A DNA stretch of 53,924 bases, taken from NCBI GenBank assembly GCA_003597935.1, contig QZJT01000104.1, forward strand, positions 1 through 53,924, given 5' to 3'. Below the pieces are notes generated by a model, which did no database searches, was not told the DNA's origin, and was given only the letters and a program-made list of their open reading frames with translations. The position numbers and the translations under genes are program-made. This document shows positions 1 through 9,100 of this stretch, one piece after another. Numbering within the stretch: position 1 is the first letter of the stretch; every line of letters starts with the position of its first letter. The DNA comes from Phycisphaerales bacterium (lineage in GTDB: Bacteria > Planctomycetota > Phycisphaerae > UBA1845).

Positions 1-57
1 GAGGGGCCTGAGACGCCGGGACGCGTACCTACCCGAGAAACGAGCATTCCCAGGCGG

Positions 58-254
58 GCCGGTCGCTTACGCTCGCGGTTCGGACAAGAGCCGGTCGCTT
101 ACGCTCGCGGTTCCGATCGGAGGCCGGTCGCTTACGCTCGCGGTTCGGATCGGATGCCGGTCGCTTACGCTCGCGGTTCGGATCGGAGGCCGGTCGCTTA
201 CGCTCGCGGTTCCGATCGGAGGCCGGTCGCTTACGCTCGCGGTTCTGATTGCCT
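58..254. repeat. 33-bp tandem repeat, six copies
   Basis: Six head-to-tail units begin at about 58, 90, 123, 156, 189 and 222. The unit core is GGTCGCTTACGCTCGCGGTT followed by CGGATCGGA-type sequence. Most units are exactly 33 bp (11 codons), so the minus-strand reading frame stays open through the array and reads as a repeated TASVSDRPPI-type peptide. A diverged single copy lies at 12058-12089. There are no spacers, so this is not a CRISPR array. Confidence 0.9.
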
Positions 255-693
255 GCGTCCCGCCGTAGACCTGGGCCACGACGTTGGCCGACCCGTCGCG
301 GACCTCAAGCAGCCGCCAGCCGGAATCGTAGTAAAACGTGAACGTCCGGTCAAGGTCGCCGGAGTTGCTGACCGCCTTCTGGATGCGGCGGCCAAGGCCG
401 TCGCACTCGGCGGTCTGGAGAAGCAAGTCGCTGTCCTGGCGGCTCTGGGCCTTCACCAATCGGTTCCAGGCGTCGTAGACGAAGCGGAATCGGGTGTCGA
501 GCACCATATCGCCCGCGCGGTCCCAGGCGTCGTCGGTGGCGTCGGAGTTGTCGGCGTTCATCGTGACACTGGTGGAGCCGAAGGTGTCGCTGACGGTCAG
601 GTCGTCCCGGGCATCACCGATGTCGCCATCGGCGCTGTTGTCGTGCCTCAGCTTGAAGTTGCTGAAGGTCGCCGACGCGGCCGTCAGCCCCAC
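67..693 (-). pseudogene. RHS/YD-repeat protein fragment
   Basis: About 145 residues resemble the YD-repeat section of RHS proteins: FVYDAWNRLVKAQ, then AECDGLGRRIQKAV, then FTFYYDSGWRLLEVR. RHS proteins are normally very large surface or toxin-delivery polypeptides. Here only a short piece remains; it runs into the 33-bp repeat array and has no RHS core end (DPxGL) or toxin tip. Its 5' end overlaps the last codons of rseP in another frame, and the nominal start is a GTG without clear context. I read it as a degenerate remnant rather than a functional gene. Confidence 0.6.
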
Positions 694-3134
694 ATGCGGA
701 TGACGTCATTGAACGTCACCCAGATGAACGCGCTGGCGATGAGCACCAGGCCGACGATCTGCGTGGCCACCTGGACGCGCAGGCTGACCGGCGTGCCCTT
801 GATGGCCTCGATGATCAGAAACACCATGAGCCCGCCGTCCACGATCGGCAGCGGCAGGAAGTTGATGACCGCCAGGTTGGCCGACAGCACCGCCAGGAAA
901 AAGAGCAGTTCGGCGACGTCCTTCTTGGCCACCTGGGCCCCGATCGCCACGATGCCCACCGGCCCGGAGATGGACTCCGCCCCCACCGTGCGCGAGAAGG
1001 CCATCCGCTCGATCGTCTGATAGACCTGCATGACGAACATGTGGGTCTTGCGGACGCCCAGGTGGATTGCCTTGATGGGATTGCGCTCCTGAACCAGGAC
1101 GGTGCGATACTCCAGCGCCAAGTGATCGGGCTGCAAGACGATGCGGCTCAGCCACGGATCCAGCATGTCGGGGACGATGGTCACCTGGGCCCGTTGCAGC
1201 GGCGCCAGGCCGTTTGCCCGGTAGTCCACTTCCACCGTTTCCCCGACGAGTTTCTCCAGCAGGGCACGTGTGCCGTCCGGGTGAGACACCTGCACCTTTC
1301 GCGCCGCGGCGCCTTCACCGAGAGTTACTTCGGTCTGACCATTGATGGATACGATCCGGCCGAAGGGCGACACGCCCAGCGCCGTCCTCAGCGTCTGCGG
1401 CACGTTCATGCGGGCCGTGCCCTTCCGGCCGCCCAGTTCGTAGGTCACTGAAACGCTTTCGCCGGCCGCGGCCCGGAACGCAGCGACGATCTCGTGCCAG
1501 TGTCCGACCGCCGCCCCATCCACTTCGCGGATGAAGGCGCCGGCGGGGATCCCGGCCATCGCCGCCGGGCTGGGCCTCTGGGGCGTGGTCGGCGTCACCG
1601 CCGCCACACGCGTATAGTCGTTGGCCACCGCGTCGAACGTGGCCTTGACCGTGCCCGGCGGGCGCGTGCGGATGACGCCGCCGGCGACCGTCCCGTCCGC
1701 CTTGCGGACGGTCACCTTGAAGCGCTGCCCCGCCTTGTCGCTGACGAGCTTGCGGATCTGGTCGGCGGACGGATGGTCGATGCCGTCGAAGCGAAGGACC
1801 AGGTCGCCCTCGTCGATTCCCGCCCGGGCGGCCGCGCCGCCCGCCCGCACCGCCTCGAAGCGCGCGATCGGGCCGTCCGCTGCGCCCTCCACCGAGGCGA
1901 CCTGGGCCTGCATCGTCCCCGGCCGCACGCCGCGGCTGACCGGGCGGATGAACGTGTTGACGATCCGGCCGTCGCGCTTGCGGTAGCGGATCGCCAGGTC
2001 GATGTCCGGCTGGTCGAGATAGGCGGCCCGGATCTGCTCGCGGCTGGGGAACTCCACGTCGTCGAACATCAGGATCACGTCGCCGTCTTCCAGCCCGGCC
2101 AGGTACGCCGGCCCCTTGTCCTTGACGTCATCGACCGCCACGAACGGCTGCAGACCCAGGATGTCACGCGTCTTCCTGTCGGAGTCGCCGGGTTGCAACG
2201 AGAGCTGCAGCGGCACGCGCACCTTTACCCGTTCCGGGGCGGCGTCGGGCTGATCCTTGGGCGTTCGCTCGACGGTGAATTCGCCGCCCGTCTCGGTGAT
2301 GAGCAGGATCGCCTCCAGCATGTTGGACTCGTCCACGGGCCGGCCGGCCACCTCGACGATCCGGTCGCCCACCCGCGGCCGGTCCTCGCCGTAGTCGAGG
2401 GGATCCGAACCGACCGCCGTCACCGTGTTCAGGAAGCTCGGCTGGATCCCGATCGTCTGCTTGCCGTGATCGGTGTTGGACTCCGGCGTCACGTAGAGGG
2501 GCGGCTGGATCTCGCCGTTGCGTTCCACCACGAACTCGACCGGCTCGAACGGCGGCGCCAGCAGCACCGCCATGGTGATCTCGTTCCAGTCGCGAACGGT
2601 GTCCCCATCGATCTCCCTGATGACGTCGCCGGGCTGCAGGCCGGCGCGGTCGGCCGGGCTGTCGGGCAGGACGTATTGGACGCTGGGCGCGATCGCCTCC
2701 ATGCCCGCCAGGAACACGATCATAAAGAGCAGGAACGCGAAGATGACGTTCATCACGACGCCGGCCGAGACGATCGCCATCCGGTGCAGCACCGGCTTGT
2801 TGATGAATGAGCGCGGGTCATCGCTGAACTTCAGCTCGTTGGCCTTGTCGTCGAAGTCCTCCTGCCCCAGCATCTTGACGTATCCGCCCAGCGGCAGCAC
2901 GTTGAAGGAATAGCGCGTCTCCCCCTTGGTGAAGCCGAAGAGTTCCTTGCCGAACCCGATGGCGAAGCGATCGACCCGCACGCCGGCCCACTTGGCGACC
3001 GCGAAGTGCCCCAGTTCGTGGACGAAGACGATGACCGAGAAGCCGATCAGCATCACGACCACCGACCAGACGTTGTGCAGCAGGGCGAGCGGGTCGAACT
3101 GGGCCAGAAAAGGTGTCAGGATGAAATTCTGCAT
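684..3134 (-). CDS. rseP: RIP zinc metalloprotease RseP with extra PDZ domains
   Basis: Site-2 protease of the inner membrane, cleaving transmembrane segments of regulators such as anti-sigma factors. The zinc motif HELGH is at residues 39-43 in the first membrane helix. A further membrane helix lies near 118-140. The second active-site motif NFLPLPIVDGG is at about 758-768 of 816, followed by the last helices. The family is usually about 420-450 residues with two PDZ domains. Here the periplasmic region between the catalytic halves holds about five PDZ-like modules, recognisable by GLQPGDVI, RVGDRIVEV, GLEDGDVI, GIDEGDLV and GIPAGAFI. The ATG at 3134 follows GAGGT at good spacing, eight codons inside the longest frame. 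It overlaps the end of dxr by 19 bases, so the two are co-transcribed and probably translationally coupled. Confidence 0.9.
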   Translation of the reverse strand: MQNFILTPFLAQFDPLALLHNVWSVVVMLIGFSVIVFVHELGHFAVAKWAGVRVDRFAIGFGKELFGFTKGETRYSFNVLPLGGYVKMLGQEDFDDKANELKFSDDPRSFINKPVLHRMAIVSAGVVMNVIFAFLLFMIVFLAGMEAIAPSVQYVLPDSPADRAGLQPGDVIREIDGDTVRDWNEITMAVLLAPPFEPVEFVVERNGEIQPPLYVTPESNTDHGKQTIGIQPSFLNTVTAVGSDPLDYGEDRPRVGDRIVEVAGRPVDESNMLEAILLITETGGEFTVERTPKDQPDAAPERVKVRVPLQLSLQPGDSDRKTRDILGLQPFVAVDDVKDKGPAYLAGLEDGDVILMFDDVEFPSREQIRAAYLDQPDIDLAIRYRKRDGRIVNTFIRPVSRGVRPGTMQAQVASVEGAADGPIARFEAVRAGGAAARAGIDEGDLVLRFDGIDHPSADQIRKLVSDKAGQRFKVTVRKADGTVAGGVIRTRPPGTVKATFDAVANDYTRVAAVTPTTPQRPSPAAMAGIPAGAFIREVDGAAVGHWHEIVAAFRAAAGESVSVTYELGGRKGTARMNVPQTLRTALGVSPFGRIVSINGQTEVTLGEGAAARKVQVSHPDGTRALLEKLVGETVEVDYRANGLAPLQRAQVTIVPDMLDPWLSRIVLQPDHLALEYRTVLVQERNPIKAIHLGVRKTHMFVMQVYQTIERMAFSRTVGAESISGPVGIVAIGAQVAKKDVAELLFFLAVLSANLAVINFLPLPIVDGGLMVFLIIEAIKGTPVSLRVQVATQIVGLVLIASAFIWVTFNDVIRMWG

Positions 3135-4273
3135 TCTGTTACCTCGTTGCGCGCCCATCGGTCGGCCGCGATCAACTCTTCAAGCGTCGGCCGGTCGTTG
3201 CGCGGGTGCGCATCGAGCACGCGCCACGTCAGCCGGGCGATGTCGCCGAACCGGATGCGGCCCTGGCGGAACAGCCCCACCGCCGCCTCGTTGGCGCCGT
3301 TGAGCACCGCCCCGGCCGCGCCGCCCATGCGGGCCACGTCGTGCCCCAGCTTCAGCGCCGGGAACTTCTCCACATCCGGCGCGATCAGCGTCAGCGACCG
3401 GGCGGCGCACAGATCCAGCGGCGGCGCCGGGCAGGGCCGGCGGTGCGGATAGGTCAGCGCATACTGAATGGGCGTCCGCATGTCCGGCGCGGCCAGTTGC
3501 GCGATCATCGAGCCGTCCACGTACTCCACCAGCGAGTGAATGATCGACTCCGGATGCACCAGCACGTCGATGTGGTCCGGGTCGAGGTCGAAGAGCCATC
3601 GGGCCTCGATGATCTCCAGCGCCTTGTTCATCATGGTGGCCGAGTCGATCGTCACTTTCGGCCCCATGTTCCACGTTGGGTGGTTGAGTGCGTCGTCGAG
3701 CGTGGCCTGCTCCATCTGCTGGATCGACCACTGGCGGAACGGCCCGCCGGAGGCGGTCAGGATCACCCGCCGCACGTCCGCTCGCCGCCCGGCCAGCAGC
3801 GCCTGAAACACCGCCGAGTGCTCGCTGTCCACCGGCAGGAGGGTCGCTCCCGTCCGCGCCGCCAACGGCATCAGCAGCGCCCCGGCCATGACCAGGGCCT
3901 CCTTGTTGGCGATGGCGACCCTCCGGCCCAGTTCGACCGCCCGCATCGTCGCCGGCAGAGACGCCGCCCCGGTGATGGCCAGCACCACGCAGTCGCAGTC
4001 GACTTCGTCCAGCAGCCGCACGGCCGCGTCGGGTCCGGTCAGGACGCCCGTCCGCCCGTTCATCGCGGCGGCAAGCTCGCCACGGCCGTTTTCGTCGGTG
4101 ATGGCGACCGCCGCCGGCTTGAACCGCCGCGCCTGCCCGGCCAGATCGCCCGCCCGAGACCCCGTCGCCAGACCCACGACCTCCCACTCATCCGGCATGG
4201 CGGCCACCACGTCGAGCGCGTTGCGTCCGATGGACCCTGTGGACCCCAGTATGATGACACGCTGCCTGTTCAA
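3116..4273 (-). CDS. dxr: 1-deoxy-D-xylulose 5-phosphate reductoisomerase
   Basis: Second enzyme of the MEP isoprenoid pathway, converting DXP to MEP with NADPH in the cytosol. Visible motifs in order are the NADPH-binding GSTGSIG near the N terminus, ANKEALVMAG, PVDSEHSAVFQ, LTASGGPF, the metal and substrate loop with IDSATMMNKALEIIEA, the HPESIIHSLVEY stretch, and LNGANEAAV. Starting at the TTG at 4273 gives 385 residues, the normal family length. The frame is open for 182 more codons upstream, but that part is Arg/Pro-rich and has no family similarity. No in-frame ATG lies close, so the TTG start is inferred. It is followed by overlapping rseP; dxs and ispA lie about 25 kb away in the window. 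Confidence 0.92.
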   Translation of the reverse strand: MNRQRVIILGSTGSIGRNALDVVAAMPDEWEVVGLATGSRAGDLAGQARRFKPAAVAITDENGRGELAAAMNGRTGVLTGPDAAVRLLDEVDCDCVVLAITGAASLPATMRAVELGRRVAIANKEALVMAGALLMPLAARTGATLLPVDSEHSAVFQALLAGRRADVRRVILTASGGPFRQWSIQQMEQATLDDALNHPTWNMGPKVTIDSATMMNKALEIIEARWLFDLDPDHIDVLVHPESIIHSLVEYVDGSMIAQLAAPDMRTPIQYALTYPHRRPCPAPPLDLCAARSLTLIAPDVEKFPALKLGHDVARMGGAAGAVLNGANEAAVGLFRQGRIRFGDIARLTWRVLDAHPRNDRPTLEELIAADRWARNEVTECRISS

Positions 4274-4967
4274 CCGCCGCGCGATCCTGCCGCCTTGAGC
4301 CAGACCCGGTAACCGTCCCGCCTCGCGCCACGGCAATGATAGACGCGCGTGCGGGGGGCGACAAGAACGCGGCGAATCGACCGCGGACGAGGGGTCCGTG
4401 CCGGGCGACGCAGTACGCGTCCACCGAACAATCGAGCGTGTGCACGTAACGGACACGTCGTGTCCGCTGGATAGGTACGCCCGCAGGCTTGGCGGTTCAG
4501 CGGATCCCGAACAGCGCCAGCGCCGCTTACCCGCTGATGTGACTCCGCCTCGCCGGCGAAAGCACCGCCGGGCTCTCGCATCTCCCGGCCCGGGGTGCGT
4601 GACAAGATCGGCGCGTGGCACGATCTCGCGCACCGAGGTCGTGGAGCAGGTCGAGCGAGCTGCCCGGGCCGCGAGACGGTTCTGCCATCGCCACGGCCTG
4701 CCTTCGGCAGACCGTGCCACCCCAGAATCGCCTGATCCTCGGCCCGCCTGAAGTGTCACGCCCCTCCCCGCCCGGGCCGTCGCCGACGGGCTTGACAGGG
4801 GGCCGGGCGTCGCGCCCAATCTTGCCGGCGAAACAGGAGTTGCACGGGCAGGCGCGGTGGAATGGCGCAGATGTTCCGCGCGGGCTTCAAGCCCGCGGTT
4901 TTGCAGCGGGGCGTCCCCCGGTGGGATGCCGCCGCAGTTCTATAGGTTTATCGGAGGACATGAGACC
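4274..4967. other. intergenic region between divergent dxr and lipoprotein gene
   Basis: About 690 bases without a convincing gene. It contains an inverted repeat CGGACAC-gtc-GTGTCCG (4450-4466). A hairpin with arms ACGGCCTGCC and GGCAGACCGT lies at 4693-4715. A GGTGCGTGACAAGATCGGCG stretch near 4597 resembles the flank of the dispersed element at 18116 and 44547. A copy of the dispersed palindrome is at 4876. Promoters for both neighbours should lie here, but I cannot place -35/-10 boxes. Confidence 0.5.
4876..4898. repeat. dispersed palindromic element, copy 1
   Basis: Core GCGGGCTTCAAGCCCGC, a near-perfect palindrome, 70 bases before the lipoprotein start. Same family as the copies at 9026, 17672, 18118, 23691, 26952, 34487 and 44579. 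Confidence 0.8.
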
Positions 4968-5540
4968 ATGACACGCAAACGCATGGCTGCACTCTTGCTG
5001 TGGGTCGTCGCGATGGCGCCGCTGACCGGGTGCATGCCGAAGATGACGATCGAAGACCTGAAGGCCATGAAACCCCAGCGGCCGGCGGAGCTGGACCGCC
5101 TCGACGCTTTCGTGGGCACGTGGGAGTCGACCGGCGAGTGTACGATGGCCGGCCTCGACGAGACCGTCAAGGCACGGATGACCGAGACCTACCGCTGGGA
5201 CGGCGACGGCTGGTACCTGGTCTCCTCCGGCATGTTCAGCATGGACGAGATGGGCGACATGAAGGGCACGGGCGTTTGGATGTACGATTCCAAGGCGAAG
5301 AAATACCGCATGAGCTGGGTGGACAGCATGGGCGGCATGGCCGTCGGCGAGAGCCGATACGACGAGAAAAAGGACACCTGGACGATGAAAGGCTCCGGTT
5401 ACGGGCCGATGGGAAAAACCACATCGAAGGCGTGGTTCAAGTTCGTCGATCCCGACACCATGGAATGGGAGTGGAGCGAGTACGGGATGGGCGGCCTGAT
5501 GAAGATCATGTCCATGAAGGGCACCAGCCGGCGAAAGTAG
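4968..5540 (+). CDS. DUF1579-like lipoprotein
   Basis: 190 residues. The ATG at 4968 follows GGAGG with 10-base spacing; an upstream in-frame ATG at 4857 would add 37 residues encoded by the dispersed repeat and is rejected. The N terminus MTRKRMAALLLWVV leads to a lipobox LTGC, so the protein should be secreted and lipidated. The mature part has the DUF1579 pattern: LDAFVGTWESTGEC near the start, then repeated beta strands such as GDGWYLVSSG and KYRMSWVDSMG, ending in DPDTMEWEWSEYG. The family's function is unknown. A strong terminator follows 37 bases after the stop, so the gene is probably monocistronic. Confidence 0.75.
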   Translation: MTRKRMAALLLWVVAMAPLTGCMPKMTIEDLKAMKPQRPAELDRLDAFVGTWESTGECTMAGLDETVKARMTETYRWDGDGWYLVSSGMFSMDEMGDMKGTGVWMYDSKAKKYRMSWVDSMGGMAVGESRYDEKKDTWTMKGSGYGPMGKTTSKAWFKFVDPDTMEWEWSEYGMGGLMKIMSMKGTSRRK

Positions 5541-5577
5541 CCGCGGCTGCCCGTCCCAAGCTCACCGTTGCGCATCG

Positions 5578-5612
5578 GCCGCCGGGTCGACAATCGACCC
5601 GGCGGCTTTCTT
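5578..5612 (+). terminator. Rho-independent terminator after lipoprotein gene
   Basis: Perfect 13-bp stem (GCCGCCGGGTCGA and TCGACCCGGCGGC) with a 3-base CAA loop, followed by TTTCTTG. Position and orientation fit termination of the 4968-5540 gene. Confidence 0.88.
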
Positions 5613-5873
5613 GTCGCCATGACCCTGCCCGAGCCGGCCCCGGGCCGAACCCCCACCGTCAACCGGGGGGGGGGCGGGCGCGACCGGCACGGTCGAGCCG
5701 GCGGGAACACGCCGATAACGCCCGCGGCCCGCGTGCCGACCGGCGTCAGCGGCCGCGTGGCGACCTTCGGAGGCGGTCAACCTCGTAAGAATCGCAGCTT
5801 ATCGGCCAGTCGGGCGAGGCGACCGAAACTCGCGCCCGCGGTTGGCCGATGCACGGCCGAAAGGTGGTGAACC

Positions 5874-6086
5874 ATGCTGAGAAGCTGGACCGTCAGAGGT
5901 ATTGTCGCACTGTCCCTGGTCGTGTCGGGGCTGCTGATGTTCGGTCACGCGTCGTTACGGCTCGGGCAGCCGGGTGCGATGGTGATGATGGGGCTGATCA
6001 TGGTGGTGGCGGCCTCGATCGTGGTCGTTCCGCCCATCATCGCCGGCCGCAATGAGCCTTCGACCACCGATAAGCACGCCGCGTAG
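5874..6086 (+). CDS. small membrane protein
   Basis: 70 residues; not recognised as a named family. Two hydrophobic segments (about residues 9-25 and 35-56, the latter containing MVMMGLIMVVAASIVVV) suggest a two-helix inner-membrane protein with a short polar tail ending NEPSTTDKHAA. The ATG at 5874 is preceded by AAAGGTGG at good spacing. It converges on the minus-strand gene at 6111, with 24 bases between the stops. Confidence 0.55.
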   Translation: MLRSWTVRGIVALSLVVSGLLMFGHASLRLGQPGAMVMMGLIMVVAASIVVVPPIIAGRNEPSTTDKHAA

Positions 6087-6110
6087 GCCTTTGCGCTCCC
6101 GACGCCGGCA

Positions 6111-9100
6111 TCACGGCGCACCGGGCGCGATCCGCCGGAAGGGGCGCTGCTGGTCGTACAGCGCCAGCCGGGCGCGGATCTCGTCAGCCAGCGGCGCAGG
6201 TCCGGTACGTTCGGCCAGGTCCAGCGCTTTTCGGGCACTCTCGATCGCTTCCTCATAGCGGCCGGACTCCGCCTGCGCCGCCGCCAGAACGTCCAGCACG
6301 CGAGCACGATCACCGCGCCGCGCCAACGGCTCCGCCAGGCGCAGCGCCTCGGCGGCATGGCGGACGTCCGCATCTGCGCTGGTGGCCAGCAGCCAGGCCA
6401 GTTGCAGCGACATCGCCGCGTGCCCCTCGCTTATCGACAGCCCCTCGCGCAATGCCGCTGCCGCGTCCGCGTCCAGGCCGCGGCGCGACAGGGCGTCGCT
6501 CAAGGAGAGAAAAACACCCCCGACTCGATCCGCCGGCCCGGACGACGGCCGATACCGGGCCGCCTCATCGGGCCGGTTCAATCGCGCGAGGCAGAAAGCG
6601 GCGGCGCACCGCACTTCCAGGGTCATGCGCTGCGGATCCTTCGGGAACCCGCGTCGCAGCGGCGAACCGCCCGGGGCCAGGCCACCGAGCGGGCCACCGA
6701 GCGGCGGGCTGCCCGGCTCCGCCCGCACGGGTTGCGGATCCGTGGCGTAGCAGAGCGCGGCTGCGGCTTCCTCAAAGCGGCCCAGCCCGGCCATCGTCAA
6801 TCCCAGACCCTCGGACGCTTCCGGGAAACGAGGTCGCCGATCGAGCGCCGCTCGGAAGAGCGGCACCGCCCGTTCCAACTCTCCCCGACTGGCCAGGCTC
6901 GACGCCGCATGGAAGTTCGCGGCCGCGTTGCCGGCATCGTGAAGCAGGGCTTCGTGCAGGTACGGCCGCGCCGCATCCGGACGACCTTCGCTCAGGTGAA
7001 TCCAGGCGATCTCGGCCAGGCAGTCACTGAGCCGATGCCGCGCCGGCCCGTAGCCCGGCGCATCCGCCAGGATCCCGCGATACAGGTCGGCACGGGCCGA
7101 CCAGACGCCAATCTGATCGGCGGCCGTCACCGTCTTCCACGCGACAAACGCCTGGATGGCTCCCGACTTGGCTCGCTGCACCACGCGCAGCGCGTTTTCC
7201 AGCGACTCCCTCGAATCCAACAGGGGATCAGAATCTGCGACGACGGCGGACGCGCTGCAGCGATAGCCGTCGATCATCAGCGCGTGAGGGTCGCCCAGGC
7301 CGCTGCCGGTGCTCTTCGGGCTGGAAAACTCGAGATAGAGGTTGTCGTCCGTGTTGATGACGGCGCCGCGGCAGAACCGTTCCACCGTCGGCTGATCCAT
7401 GGTGAACTCCGCCAGCAGCGAAAGCGGATCATCCAGGCCGATGCGGGCGAGCTGGCGGGAAACCCGCGGTTGCTTCAGCCGATTCGCCAGCACCGCGAGA
7501 TCCACCCGGATCGGCGCATCGCTGCCGATCAGCAGTACGTCGCCGTACGCCTGCCACATAGTGGTGTGCTCGAAGCCGGCCGCGAACGAGGCGACCACCG
7601 ACTTGAGGTTCTCGTCGCTCAACTCATACAGCGGCAGCCACTGACACATCAGCCCGCCGTCGGCGAGGCGGTTCGACGCCATCTCGAAGTATTCCCGCGT
7701 GTAGAGATACGCCGCGCCTTGTGCCCAGGGGTGGATGGGGTCGGCGGTGATGACGTCGAAGCGGCGGGTCGTCGTCTTGAGGAAGTTGCGGCCGTCCTGA
7801 TACACCACCCGCACGCGCGGGTCGGAAAGGGCGTCGTCGTGCAGGTCGCGGAAGAGGTCCGCCCCGGCGGCGACGGCCGGCTCGATCTCGACGACCAGAA
7901 TGCTCTCGATGGACTCGTCCGCCGCCACGCCGCCGAGCGTGATGCCGGCCCCCAGCCCGATCACCGCCGCCGTCCTGGGATTCGGGTGCAACAGCGTCGG
8001 CAGATGGCCCAGCAGATACTCGTGGTGCAGGTCTTCGAGAGTATCGCCGGCCACGCACTTGCCGTTGATGTTCAGCCAGCGGTAGCCGGCCACGTCCAGC
8101 ACCGACACGTTGGCGCCGCGTCCGGCGCGGTAGTAGAGCAACCCCGTCACATCCAGCCACGAGTTCATGTCTACGCGGCCGTTCTCGTCGAGGAACGCGG
8201 CCGTCTTATTGTTCTGAAAGGCAGCCATCGCCCGCGGATCCCATGACGGCGCAGACAGGCCGCCGATGACCAGCATCGCAACGGTCGTGGGCACGCCCAG
8301 CCGAACCGACCATGCGTGAAGCGGGCGCAGCCGGGCCGCGGCAGCGCCCAGCACCAGCAGACCGAACACCGCATACGCCAGGCACGCCGCCATCATTCCA
8401 CCCTGAAGCCCCAGGCGGGGTATGAGGACGAACCCCGCCAGGAGTGACCCGGCGATCGCGCCCAGCGTGTTCAGCCCGATGACGTCCCCGACCGATTCGC
8501 CCGGGCGCAGCTTGAGCAGAACGCGGGCCTGCCCCGCCAGCGGGAAGGCCACGCCCATCAGCACGCAGGGGGCCAGCATCACGGCGAAGCTCAGCAGCAG
8601 CGTCGTGCTCGCCCGCACGCCCGAAAGGCCGCCGTGCAGGCGCAGGTTGAGCCGCACCGCCAGCTCGGGAAGCCGGGGAATCAGGAGCGACACGCCGAAC
8701 GCAGCCGCGCCGATCAGCAGCATGACGGCGCCGAACTGAACGCCGGCCGCGATGCGCCGCAACGGAATCATCGCGTGAAGCCAACTGCCCAACGCGATGC
8801 CGATCAGGAACGCCGCCAGCATGACGGTGAAGCTGTAGACCGTCGATCCGGAAACCACCGCCAGCGCTCGGGACCACAGGACTTCGAGGGCCAGCGCTCC
8901 CATCCCGGCTACCGCGGTCCCCCAGAACGCGAGCCGCAGGTCCCAGCCGGAACTGCGGTCCCCCTCGTGCTCGCCCGATTCCCGGTGCGCGACCGAGCGC
9001 GACCCGCGAGCCGCGGGCTTCCAGCGAGCCGCGGGCTTCAGCCCGCGCGGAGATTCCACGGGCAAAACGCCACCGGCCGTCACAACGTCATCCGGCAGAT

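Noticed and set aside
58..254. Repeat array resembling CRISPR
   Set aside because: The 33-bp units are contiguous, with no unique spacers and no cas genes nearby.
1494..2810. Long plus-strand frame opposite rseP
   Set aside because: Antisense shadow; rseP motifs on the minus strand are unambiguous.
4450..4466. Inverted repeat CGGACAC-gtc-GTGTCCG as an operator
   Set aside because: Far from either start codon, single copy, and expected by chance in GC-rich DNA; kept only as an observation.
4274..4819. 182-codon N-terminal extension of dxr
   Set aside because: Arg/Ser/Pro-rich, no homology, and the enzyme has full length from the TTG at 4273.
5665..5674. Ten-G run after the lipoprotein terminator as a phase-variation site
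   Set aside because: Lies in non-coding DNA with no promoter visible, so no switching effect can be argued.
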